Below, piece by piece: positions 36,500-47,698 of a stretch of DNA of 64,000 nt; position 1 is the first letter of the stretch, and each line of letters starts with the position of its first letter. Source of the stretch: Margaritifera margaritifera (taxonomy: Eukaryota; Mollusca; Bivalvia; Unionida; Margaritiferidae); NCBI GenBank assembly GCA_029931535.1, contig JAQPZY010000624.1:124001-188000 (forward strand). Reading direction: 5' to 3'. The notes under the pieces are model-generated. The model was given only the letters and a program-made list of their open reading frames with translations, did no database searches and was not told the origin of the DNA. The position numbers and the translations under genes are program-made.

Positions 36500-38130
36500 T
36501 CTTTGAATTAAAAAGTGTAACTTTATGTTCACGTCTAAAATACACAATAGTTTGTGCCTTACCATACATGCACCTATCGATAATTTATGAATTTCCAACA
36601 AATATTTAAACAAACCCATTTCATATCAATCAGAATTACACCAATTTCATACATATAAAATAGAAACATCTTCATCGCTCTCCCTGTAACACAGAATACA
36701 AGAAACAATATAAAATAAATGAAAAAGCATAGAAAAAAAGAACAAGAAAAAAACAATCAATGAAAATATTTGGTTCAGATGTAGGTTATTGTCAATAAAG
36801 ATTTCTAAAACAAATAAAGAGACACATATTATCTTGTGTTTACGTGATGGTGTACAAAAACATAAACAGAGAAAAAACAATGTATGATTTCACTTTTTTA
36901 AACATAGACACAAATAGTTTATAATTTTGAATGTGAACACGAAAAAAGGAGAGAGTAAGTAAAGAGTAATAAATATAATTGTTCCAGCAAACCAATCACT
37001 TTTCTAATTTATTCATGCGAAAAATAATATTTAAGAATTATCTAACATAATCAAAAATCTTTTCTGTTCAAGAAAAAGAAAAAAGTGAAATATGGTATAT
37101 GATAGGTTCTTATATTTTATATTAGATTTTTAGGTTATGATCATATGCTCTCTTGATGCTACACTTAAAATTTCATTTCATTTATTTAAATTAAAGTATA
37201 GCGCTTATGTTTGATACATATATTTTCCTGATCCCTGTAATAGAAGTAGCAGTAGCAATAAATTGTCCTAAATGACATATTTGAAATGGATAAATAAATA
37301 GATTTGTATTCGTCTACATTTACAGCACAACTTGAAGATCTCATACATTTTATAAGGTCAGTCAACAAGAATTCAGCAAAACAGATATGGAATTTCTTGA
37401 GAATAAATTTCGATTAAAAACAGTAGACAGTCTATGAAGTGGTTTTTTAAAAACCAAACATAGGAATGGCAATTTTTAAGATAAATCTGATATAATTCGC
37501 ACCTTTGAAAGGATTGAAAAAATGATGCAAATTGTTTGTTGAAAATAAAAGTAGTTGTTGTTGTTGGATGTTCTTTTGGTTCGATAATAACGCCCAGAGA
37601 CAAAAATCATGCACAGAGTATTTTCTGGATTATTTTATATAGTTTTGAATGTAAGAAACACCGCAGAGCAAGACAAAGAACATAATTTAAGACATATTTG
37701 CTGTATTCCTGAAAGTCCTACTGCTTACACAAATATCAATCTATAGTGGGAAAAAACTAAACGGGATCAAAATAAAATAAAATACACCGAATTAAAAAAT
37801 TTGTAAACTTAACAGTTAACTTATACATTACATATTACATAAGCAGCAAGGAAAATATCTCCAAACAAAAGATTTTACGCTAGTCACGTTGTTGACCAGT
37901 GTCTGGAAAACATTCCTAACAAGCAATCATACAAAAATAACATAGCTACAATAGATGCAAATACATTTTAAGAGTATAAAATGCCTTTTCAAAATAAACT
38001 TGGGCTGAAAAAGTTAAACCAAAAGAGGGAGATTACATACAAGATGGTTTTAGGTATATCTTCAATGAGAGATATTCTGAAAGTATATACTTTGGGACTG
38101 GAGCTAATACAACAGGAAAGTGGACGGTTT
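36500..38130. other. AT-rich noncoding stretch
   Basis: No coding motif or repeat family was recognised; open frames are short and low-complexity. Confidence 0.5.
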
Positions 38131-38137
38131 ATATGAT

Positions 38138-38665
38138 ATGGACAACTTTGAACGCTTTTCAACTTACTCAGACAAAAAGGCATTTGTAATAGAGTAGTTT
38201 AACAGAACTTTTAAAGAATATGATGTGGAAATATTTCATGCAAAATGAAACGATATAATGAGTTGATGATTTACCAGAGCCACTTCAGGGATGCAATAAC
38301 ATACACAAATAACAAACTGCAGATCAAAATACATGATTCCACTTGAAGCAAGCAAAGTGTAAGATCTATTAAAAGTATTGATAACGTTTTCGGTTACTTA
38401 ATGACAGAAACATTTGGAACACCTAAATCTAACATAGATCAAACAGTTTGAAATCGAAATGCGAAACAATCTTTGCCAAAGGCTACCTTTCTAACCTCAC
38501 TGATCAAATATCTAAATTTGCGATGCAATTTTAGGTGATCCAGTCATTTACAAATTGGAAGACTTAATGGAAGAGGATCTATACGGCATGGTTTACGAAC
38601 AAGAGTTATGTCTATACATCAAGCAAGATGACATGCACAAAGTTGAAAACATAATTGATGACTGA
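38138..38665 (+). pseudogene. Polinton/Maverick-type integrase remnant
   Basis: The plus strand reads FERFSTYSDKKAFVIE, a stop, then FNRTFKE. After small shifts come MWKYFMQN and, at about 38538-38660, YKLEDLMEEDLYGMVYEQEL followed by a DDMHKVENII stretch. The first part matches the end of a retroviral-like (rve) integrase core, where the Glu before FNRT is catalytic. The second matches the beta-rich tail leading into a chromodomain in Polinton-type integrases. The integrase would insert element DNA. The remnant is interrupted throughout. Related Ginger or other rve transposases are an alternative. Confidence 0.58.
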
Positions 38666-38699
38666 AAATAGTATGTACTCGTGAATATCAATGAGATGA

Positions 38700-38960
38700 T
38701 GAAACGTTTGACAGTTGGGAAACAGCTGAAAACATCATGCCATTACAAACACAATAGATACATAGAAGTTTTAATAAGCATGAACACTTTGAGTATTCTT
38801 TATGTGACAGATGTGGAAGAAATTGGGCAATAGAAAATGAAAGGCTTAAAGCATGCCTTGTATGTGAAATCCTAGAGGAAATAAAGAAAGTACATCCAAA
38901 AGTGTCACCAGTAAGCAACAAAATAGTACACATGAAAACCCTGACAAGGCGACTGTAATC
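38700..38960 (+). pseudogene. Worn coding segment with a Cys-rich motif, unassigned
   Basis: In one plus frame, KHEHFEYSLCDRCGRNWAIE and ENERLKACLVCEILEEIKK suggest a treble-clef-like CxxC...CxxC zinc site. It follows the integrase remnant by about 100 bp and may be from the same mobile element or a separate one. Function not recognised. Confidence 0.3.
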
Positions 38961-39208
38961 TACACAATGTCCTAGCAGGGTTAGGTCATTGCAGAAGAAA
39001 TGGAAAAAGATAGCATTGAAAATATCAAATTAGTTCTCATTATATCTCAAAAGGCTGAAACAACAAATACATTGTAAACGGCTTCAAGCTTGAGGTTTTA
39101 TATAAGATTAGAGGTAATCACATAAATGTTCATGGAATCATGGAAACATATACACCTCTTTCAAGTTTCGTTCAAGTAAGGTATAGCAATCTTGCCAAAC
39201 ACACAATT

Positions 39209-39360
39209 AACTATGCCAGGCATGTGCAACTTCCTCAAGGACGCAAGGCAGATAGCGTTTTTATTTAGTGCACTCGCACAACGTAATTCTAATGGGATAC
39301 AATCAGGTCATGGGGCTGATGCGGCCAACAAGACGTAGGTTGCACATGCTTGAACTACGC
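39209..39360. mobile_element. Short hAT-type MITE with 8-bp target-site duplication
   Basis: The element spans 39217-39352 (136 bp). Its ends are CAGGCATGTGCAAC and, reverse-complemented, CAAGCATGTGCAAC, inverted terminal repeats with one mismatch in 14. The flanks are AACTATGC (39209-39216) and AACTACGC (39353-39360), an 8-bp duplication with one difference. The 8-bp duplication and CA(G/A) termini are hallmarks of hAT transposons. It is far too short to encode a transposase. Confidence 0.82.
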
Positions 39361-40992
39361 ATTTATCATGGGTAAACGTTTTACAATGTACAATTGTAAC
39401 ACAACTATAAAATCTTCAATCACAAATAATTACCTCAAAATTAACCAAATCAGTTTATGTGGGAGGAGTTTTTACTCCACATCAATAAAGTATTTTTCGG
39501 CACAATTTAATAGTGTGTAGATATACAGATTCTCAAGATTACATTTTTTCCGAACTTTCATTTTAAATCTACCAGTAATTTAAATGAAACTTTACAAATA
39601 ATTGCACAAATGAAAATTATATGTTGTGAACGTAGTCAAATCCTGTCCAAGACAAAGTGTATCGGAGATGGAAGCAATTGTAAACTGTTACAAATGCAAC
39701 AGAGAAACATTGACAGAGATAGTGGTAAACGAAATACAAAATACTAGAGATGCAAAAATAGTCTAAAAGAAAGGATATTCAAATGGCATTATACTGAAGA
39801 AAGTGACATAAATAGAATAATACATCAACAAAGAATTACACGTAAATGTGAAAAATTAGTAAATTGAGGCTTAGTGTATTTGGAGAAGAAAATCCAAATT
39901 CATAGTGATTGATTGAATAGTACCAAAAGAACACATTTTTACATGCACCAAATAATAGACTATGTATTCTGAAAACTCAAAGATACAGCAACTTATCCTT
40001 GTCCTGCAGCTCAATTCATTGCTAATCCTGATTCTCGTACTGCAGACATATTTCATGATATAAAATCCTACTGAAGTCAAACTCAAGTTTTGAAATACAA
40101 GCCATAAACATTTTCTTTGAATACACTTTAAAATATGTAAATAATCTTAGACTGACAAAATACAGACCACAGTGTGACATAAACTTTTGAAAGAGTTAAT
40201 CTAGGTGGAGAGTGTTGATAACATCTGGATGTGGGAGTTATAACTGGCATTTAATGTACAAAAATGTACCAGAAAGGGTCAAATCAGTATGCAAATTTTA
40301 TGTATATTTCCAGATGCAAAAACTGCTGTCTGGTTGTAAAATACATTCAAATCAATTCACAATACCATATATATTGAACAGTTTAATTTGATCTGTAACA
40401 ATTTTCAAATTCTACCATACCTCGGCTCAAGAGACAGCACAAACACTTGATTAATAATCGGCCAGAATAATATAAAACTGTACATCAAGATAGTTTGGAG
40501 CCTACACCAGCTGTTTTGTTAATTGCTTACAAAATTGTACAAAGCTAAAGTCCCAGTACTGCTGAATATTGGATAACATTGTCAAGTGATGAACTACATG
40601 ACAAAGATGAATCTACCTGCTTGACCTCTTTATGCAGTATATTGACTCAAAGTATAAGGTCCTGTGTGATTTGTATTATAGGCGTACATGTGCAAAAGTG
40701 AACATATATTACAGACTGATTTGATAGTATCCGATACTGTTGAAAAGTTAATGGAGGTAATAATTGTACATCTATTACGGCTTTAAAGTTATTGAGCTAT
40801 TAATTTAAGATAGCAAGGCTTCGACACAGATTAAAACAGGTTAATGTTTGGCACAAGATTCTGATTACAAAGACATAACAGACAATTTATCATTTAATGT
40901 TGTAGAGTGCTGTGGGATAAATGGTACAAATATGTCAATGCATATGTGAAATGCAGAAGTCATTGTGCTTGTCAAACACAAAGTCATAGGTT

Positions 40993-41038
<46 letters not shown>

Positions 41039-41850
41039 AGAGCGAGAGAGAGATTAAATCATAAAACTGTTAGATTACTATCGACATGTCTGTACACAAC
41101 TCAGTTTATGGATTTAAGAATTGAATGCATCATGATTTGATTACATGTCAAAAGCAGGTGTTTTCTTGGTTTTCTGATATCATCGCAAGTCACACGCTCA
41201 CGTGATTCCATGAATGAACGCACAGTGATACTCGTGAATTGTTTCTTCAATTTGAACACATTATAATGCAAATCTTTTTATATACGAAGTTTTCCAGCCA
41301 CATTTACCTAGACACATGCACAGTGTCATTTGTAATTGGACGACAAAGGATGGCACCTTTGTCCACTTTTACAGAATTATTATGCTAGGATATTATGCAG
41401 GGACACTGTGCAGTGGAGAGCCATATTGGATTATGACATAATAAAACAAATAGAATTCTTTACCAACTTATGTCTTTAGTTAAATTCATACAGGGCCTTT
41501 TAATCACATTTTATATCACATTTTGCATGATTTCTATAGAAATTTAATTATATAACTCATTGTGACCATGTATGTTAATGTGTTTCTTTCTAAATACTAT
41601 GTATCCTTAAGTATTGGAAGATCGGCACAGTTTCAAACTTTCATCTGACTTTCTCAAACAATGACAAGAACCAAGGAAAGAGTAAACAGCAACTTGTGGT
41701 GGGCAGTTTCCTTGTTCTAGTTTTGTAAAATGTACATATTTTTCAGTTGAATATTGTTATGCTGGGTGACAGATTATTTCGTTGAGATTGCACAATATAC
41801 ACTATTATTGCATAATTTGCTACAAGGTTTATGATTTTCTTCTTGTCATA
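39361..41850. other. Noncoding stretch left of the segmental duplication
   Basis: AT-rich with a GA microsatellite at 40997-41035. Worn coding-like phrases occur (for example CYKCNRETLTEIVVNEIQNT near 39690-39750), but no family could be named. Confidence 0.4.
40997..41035. repeat. Microsatellite (GA)n
   Basis: About 38 bp of pure GA, with a degenerate tail to about 41052. Confidence 0.96.
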
Positions 41851-41853
41851 CAG

Positions 41854-41904
41854 ACGACACAGACACGTCAGAAACATCCTCAGACTATGAAGATGCAGTA
41901 TCAG
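41854..41904 (+). CDS. Candidate acidic tail exon, copy 1
   Basis: A TTTTCTTCTTGTCATACAG acceptor and GTATGT donor bracket a 51-bp open exon, phase 1 on both sides. It encodes DDTDTSETSSDYEDAVS after the split codon. The acidic, Ser/Thr-rich content with one Tyr in an acidic context suits a cytoplasmic tail with phosphorylation sites. The same exon recurs at 54186-54236. It is phase-compatible with the four receptor exons upstream, so it could be an alternative exon of that gene or part of a paralogue. Splice sites are strong, but expression is unknown. Confidence 0.5.
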
Positions 41905-43092
41905 GTATGTGAGCACATGTACCATATCATTTGCTATCAACGATCAGATCAAAATGAAGCAAAAATCCATAAAATTTTTAATACTTTCTAAATGCATAAA
42001 AGATTACCTTTGTATTACTTCTGACACACCAAAAGGCAAAATCGCTACCTACTTTCCGATTTCATTTGTTGCTTTTTGTTTTTGCTGTTTAAAAATTTAT
42101 AGATTTTCAGTTCTTCTTCGCTTAAAGCTAATTGTTATTCAAATTTATAGCCCGCAGTAAGTTTTCGGTGATAGTCACATGATGGCTTGCCCCGACAGTG
42201 AAATCGGATGCAGCGTATATCATCTGCACAACAGATTAAGAGCCATATCATGAGATTAAAGAACCCTGCATCACAGTATGATACAGATGAGCTTATATAT
42301 CGCACATTGTTCACTTCCTTAATAAAATCACGATTCTGTGTAAAAGTCCCAAAATTTATGAGTACTTAATTTATTCATGTTGATATGAACTATCCGCTGT
42401 TCCATTAAAACCAAATCATGGCATACCACATTAATTTCCTGCAGAAATATTTTATCTTGAGATAATGACATGAATAGATTTCGCCTTGGAAAGTTTCATT
42501 TGACCGTGTATTGGTAAGTAATTGTTAACCCGCTGCAAATTAATAACTCTTTTGTGTCTTTATGCATCGCAATTAGTCTTCTAATAAGTTATATGTTTTC
42601 GCAATAATGACTTACCATATTGGAAAGAGCATCAATGTAATGGCAATCTTCGTTAAAGATATGGTGTTTGAAATTCTGTCCCTAAAACGCCTAGTGCCTT
42701 TATACAAATACGATTAGCCCTTTCTTTAGAGTAATTACTAAGTTATATATTACATCCTAATATTGATAGTCGGATAAAGAAATTGCCCTTTGAAATTACA
42801 ACAATAAAGTAAGTGTAGCTAATTAGTTTTTGAGCAGATCTAGTTACGATTCTCTTTTGAGCTGATCTAGTTACAGTTCTCGACATCTTAGTTCTTAGCA
42901 AAACCAAATAAAATAAATGTAGTATGAATATTAAGATCAAACAGTTATAATTGAATTGTAGAGCAAATAATAAACATTAAACGTTTCTTGAAAAAGATGA
43001 CTGCTACATAATTCAAATACAGTAAATCTGGCTTTTAAGAAATGTCTGTATAAAGTATAATACAGCAACTGACGGGTGTTTTCTTTCCACAG

Positions 43093-43181
43093 ACATAAAC
43101 ATTATTAACAATAATTCTGCAAACACGTATCATCTTCTAAAAGTGCATTGCATTTCAATCTTAAACATTTACTCTTCTTGA
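43093..43181 (+). CDS. Candidate terminal exon after the acidic exon, copy 1
   Basis: A TTTTCTTTCCACAG acceptor is followed by a segment that, joined in phase 1 to 41854-41904, stays open for 28 codons (DINIINNNSANTYHLL onward) to TGA at 43179-43181. The copy at 57053 keeps the acceptor and frame, with a slightly later stop. An internal CACGTATCA could instead be a weak donor. Because the whole neighbourhood is duplicated, conservation is not strong evidence for coding. Confidence 0.3.
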
Positions 43182-45556
43182 CCCCAAAGGTAAACATACT
43201 GTAAGTCAGTCTTTCTTTCCGACGTCTAATGTCAGTACTGCCTTTAATCATGGTACAGTAACTGAGCACATGAATTTCGAAGGCATGCATACAGATATCT
43301 TAATGTACATTTCCATATTTGAGAACAAAGTTATATATGTTCAAAAAAGTCAAGTCTTTATAGTACAGGTGAAGTTTTAAATATCTCGTATGGGGACATG
43401 AAAAGCAAAACATTTTTCTGTTAGATGAGATATCTCCATCTAAATTTGAGTACACTATACGGTAAAATGTTACCTAATATCTGGTTTGATATATCTGTAT
43501 ATTATCTTCCTCAATACATATCTTTTTAAGTATTCTATGATCTCATTTGAATATACAATTGGAACTTCTGATAGTAAACAATAATTTGCAAGGAATTAAA
43601 GATGTCGATACACTCTTGTTAGTACTCTTTTGCAATTGTGTTCTCTTATCTTTTATTACTGTAATGTGCTTGAAGAATTGTCATTGTAAATGAAATATTT
43701 TTAATTGTTTAAGCGTTTTCAAAACGTTTATTATAGAAGATTGTTCTTGTGTGCTAGGGTTATCTGTGGCTTAAACTACCTACAAGTGGAACACTGACTT
43801 ACTGGCATTCTTGAAATACCTTTCTAACAGTTCCTGCAAAGTAAGGGGTCCTTGTTCTAAGTATGAAACTCAATGGTCCTTCGTGTGAGCTTATTCAGTG
43901 ATTTATTTTATTGCTGTTTATGTTACTCATCGACATTGTGCTAAAGCTGTTGGTGGAAAACTGCCACTTATAGTAATATCATTACATTTTATTTTTATGT
44001 TGAGTCAGAAACAAATTACACTGTGATCCTTTTAATTCACCATTTAACTATGGAGTAGATAAAGCTATATCAGTACATTGTGTTGATTATTTAGTCTTTC
44101 AAATGCAACAGGACCTGTCATCATGATAGTGAATCGTTCCTGTCTACTTCAATGCTCTGCGGTCGCACTTTATCTTTTGATGAAGAATATACACATTGGC
44201 CATCAGGCTATAGAAGCGACAACTTCACTTAATCCATCCTTATGAATTACAGAACCTACTTAGAGTTCACATATCGTTGCTCATTGAAACAAAAATGTTT
44301 CAGAGAGTAAATGGTTGTTCTCTTTTTGAAATATCACCTTTACCACTTTTCTTGTATACATCAGATCGGATGTTGTGATGATAACATGGTTCCTATCCTC
44401 TATATTAAATATGCACTAAAATCTAAGCCCTAATTCAACATTCTTCCGGGCATCGCCTTGTAGAATATTACAAATTAGCCCTGAATTTCAGTATGGTTCA
44501 ACAATTTCAAGATAGTTGTAGACCAAGTTTCTCCTGTCATACAACTAGCCGTTTCTTTATCAGTTATTGTTGTTGGAATTTCTATTGACACAAACAGTAT
44601 GAATAATCAATGCACATTTTAAGACAGAAGATAAACGATGCGATCAGTACACAGTGAGTCATTTATTACAACAAAACTGTAAAGCAGGAAGAAAAAAAAA
44701 CTGCAAATGAGTTAATCACTTGTGACACCAACATCAATTTGTTTGTTTCTCATTTTTTATCGAATTTATATATTGAATTATAATTATAAAGATCCTGATT
44801 TATTTATCAAAAACAGCATGACAAAAATTGCTATTTTATGCTAAACAATTACTTGTATGACACAATCGCAAAAATAAGCCAATATTTAAAGAATATTCAA
44901 ATATAATATATTACAATAAGCGTTTTTGTTTATTTGCAAAAGCATAAAGTAATAATAAGTGTGTTATTTTTCTATTTCATGACGATATATCAGTAAGGTA
45001 AAGATGAGACTATCATGTGTATCAACTGTATGCTTTTCTGATGGCTTGCTCATTTTGGTCTCGTTTTTTCAAATTTAAGAATTCCTCTATAAATTGCAAT
45101 TTGAAAGCTTATTTTAAAATATTTCCACATTACATTTAAATTAAAGGGGCATTTGGGTTATTACTACATTTTCCTTTACAGTATCTTTTCAGAAATACAG
45201 ACAATTAAATTTAGTGAACGAATGTGTCATGCTTGATGTGTTTTTGTTTACTTATTATAGTCTAATATAACTGCTTTACATTTGAATTTTTCTGTGGAAT
45301 TAAAGTTTATTGATATTAATAAGGGAATACAGAATTGTTTGCAGTGTTGCCTTTTTATTCAGTCTTTCTTGGTCCAGCACATATAGTATTAGTACCCATA
45401 AAAAATACCTTAATAGCGGATGCGTATTGTCACATGTAGTGAACATGTAAGAACTTTCCACTGAAAAAGTCTATAGACAGCACGAATACTTATTTATTTC
45501 AGAACCACTGGTACACCACAACTAGTCTGGCAGTGTTCATTCTTGCTTGCCTTCAG

Positions 45557-45654
45557 GATATTCATCGAACAACATATACCGACTGTCTGAAGATGAAACA
45601 GAATCAGCACAGAATTCGACATATTCAGTGTATACACTTCATCAATTTATCTAA
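45557..45654 (+). CDS. Candidate terminal exon with tyrosine motifs
   Basis: The acceptor TTGCTTGCCTTCAG at 45556 is followed by a phase-1-compatible segment encoding GYSSNNIYRLSEDETESAQN then STYSVYTLHQFI, and TAA at 45652-45654. The Ser/Thr/acidic text and four tyrosines look like a receptor tail end. It joins in frame to the 41854-41904 exon (Ser, then Gly from the split codon). An alternative acceptor at about 45502 runs into a stop. It has no counterpart in duplication copy 2. Confidence 0.38.
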
Positions 45655-45949
45655 CATATAGATGACTCTTGTGTACTACCGTTCAATGGTTTTGTGATCA
45701 TGCATGTAAATATAAAATTAATAACAACAAATAAAGGAAATAGTATTATAACTGTCTATAGCAGATTACAGACTGAGAAATTGACTTGGGACAATAATAA
45801 AAAAAGATTTAATAACATTGTGATTGCCCAATAGATCTGAAGTATTAACATTGTGATTGCTCGATAGATCTGGTCATATTATTTTATCTCAGTGGGGACG
45901 TGTATCCTGAGTGGAAGCTCAATATTCAAAGCAAAGAATGTGTTGTTCT

Positions 45950-46100
45950 GTTGAACATAAAAATTACTCTTAAGATTTGGTGCTTTCATTGACGGGTTCA
46001 ATGTGATATACCGATTCGTCATTGTCCCGTCTCATGAGTAACCAGTTTGTATTTCTTTACAACTATTTTCGTGTTCATAAACAGGCTAGGATAATCACAA
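45950..46100. repeat. Duplicated block A, first copy
   Basis: A segment from AAATTACTCTTAAGATTTGG to AACAGGCTAGGATAATCACA is shared, imperfectly but in order, with 51655-51800. It includes the phrases GATTTGGTGCTTTCATTGAC and CGTGTTCATAAACAGGCTAGG. Confidence 0.75.
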
Positions 46101-46489
46101 GGGCTCTTTACAAATGAAATAAAGACTGCCTGTAAATGGATATAGGGATGGGGGTCTTACAAAGTAAGACAATAACCCTGACTGTTATGATATTGGAGCG
46201 CCGTTATCTACCCCCACCCCTACATTGTAGCTATTAGGGTTGGCGTCTTACATTGTAGGACTAGGGGTCCAAATATTATTGTTAGTTTTTAGTCCCCCTT
46301 CCCCAATCCCTAAATCGTTACTGATAGTTTTAAATTCATTTTAAAGTTTTGGGGCTATAGCCTCACTGTCTTTTATGGTAGATTTTGAGTTTTGCAGCTC
46401 TTAGATAGGGCTCTACATGGGAGATCTTCCTCTCTGAGAGATTTAAATCGTTCTGGTTTCTGGTCATCCTTCCTGTTTGAGAGATTTAA

Positions 46490-46645
46490 ATTATTTTGGT
46501 TTGTGGTGATCCTGCTGTTCAACTGGCAAGTGACTAAAGTTTAGTTGGTTCATTCAAAATACGTGATAATTCAGCTTTGTGAGATATCTTCCACTTCAGA
46601 AGGTACATAAGATATTGATGATTCAACGTGTTCAGTGTCTCCATA
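46490..46645. repeat. Duplicated block B, first copy
   Basis: Shares ATCCTGCTGTTCAACTGGC, GGTTCATTCAAAATACGTGA and TTCAGTGTCTCCATA with 53995-54135. In the second location this block lies directly left of the acidic exon. Confidence 0.75.
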
Positions 46646-46649
46646 TATG

Positions 46650-47698
46650 AAAGGACTAGGGACTCTAGATCCCTGTAATGGCCTCAGAAAATGTCCAAAT
46701 GTGTTTTCTATATTTTAAAAGCTGTTTTATATATTTTATATAGACATATCTTTGTCTTCACAAATGTTTTATTTTTCATATTTATCGTATGCGCGTGAGG
46801 TGTAGAATGCGGAAAATGGGAAAAATTCATCTGACTATAATGTATTTATACAAATTAAACTAAATCCGCAGTCATGAAACAACATGAAACTTTAAAACGT
46901 TTTCCTTATTAGATAAGTTGAAATCTCTGAAAAGTTTATGTTGTTTCATTCATGCGGGCTACATTAATTTGAAAGAAAATTGTTGGATTCTATGTCAGGC
47001 ATTACTGATCAACAGGCATTGGTGTGATGTGCATTGATGTGATGTTGAATCTGATATATAAAATCAGTACTTGAATTTGTCTATTGCAGGTAATTTACAA
47101 CTTCTAGAGAAAACCAAATTTATTTATAAAATGTTCAAGTAATGTATATAAAACTAAATTTGTGTTGTTCTAACTTATGTCGATACCGGATCAGCTGCAT
47201 ATTCTCAAAGCATCATACAGTATATAGCAACAGTGACGCTTGTATTGCAGCAACAGTTTACAAGTTATATGATTTTGATTTTACAATTATTATGCAACAA
47301 GAAATGAGTAAAGTATGAAATTAAATGCAGTTTTACTTTATCAGACACACATATTCATTATAAATTAGGTAAAATGTTCATTGAAATAATTATAGGAAGT
47401 GTCGATTTGAAGACGATTTATTTTAAGACGATACATGCAATACAACTTGGTTTATACAATATTTGTATCTGACTTGTATTATAGACAATATTTCTCTATA
47501 AGAGCATTATTTACAGTGGTATGCAATATTGTGGAACTGTTGTTAATTCATTTTAAATTTGTTTGGTTAAAACAATTCCAATCATAGAAAGCGATTGACA
47601 TATATGTGCATGTATACCCTACTGTATAGAGGGTCTGAAGCAGTTGCCGCACGGAAACAGTTAGGCCTATAGCACGTCCGTCACTTATTAATTACTTT
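46650..47698. other. AT-rich noncoding stretch
   Basis: No gene or named repeat was seen between duplicated block B and the probable solo LTR. Confidence 0.5.

Larger units (their letters stand above)
41853..45060. repeat. Segmental duplication, copy 1
   Basis: Long stretches are shared in the same order and orientation with 54180-58690, about 12.3 kb away. Matching blocks include 41854-41910, 42140-42680, 42930-43300, 43790-44620 and 44640-45060. Differences are mostly substitutions and small indels. Copy 1 lacks the LTR element found in copy 2 and so shows the pre-insertion sequence. Confidence 0.9.

Noticed and set aside
45557..45654. ITIM motifs in the candidate tail exon
   Set aside because: None of the tyrosines has Ile, Val or Leu at position +3 with a suitable residue at -2.
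46140..46330. Possible small foldback around GGGGGTCTTACAAAGTAAGAC and CCCCCACCCCTACATTGTAG
   Set aside because: Short partial complementarity only; no consistent arms or duplicated flanks.
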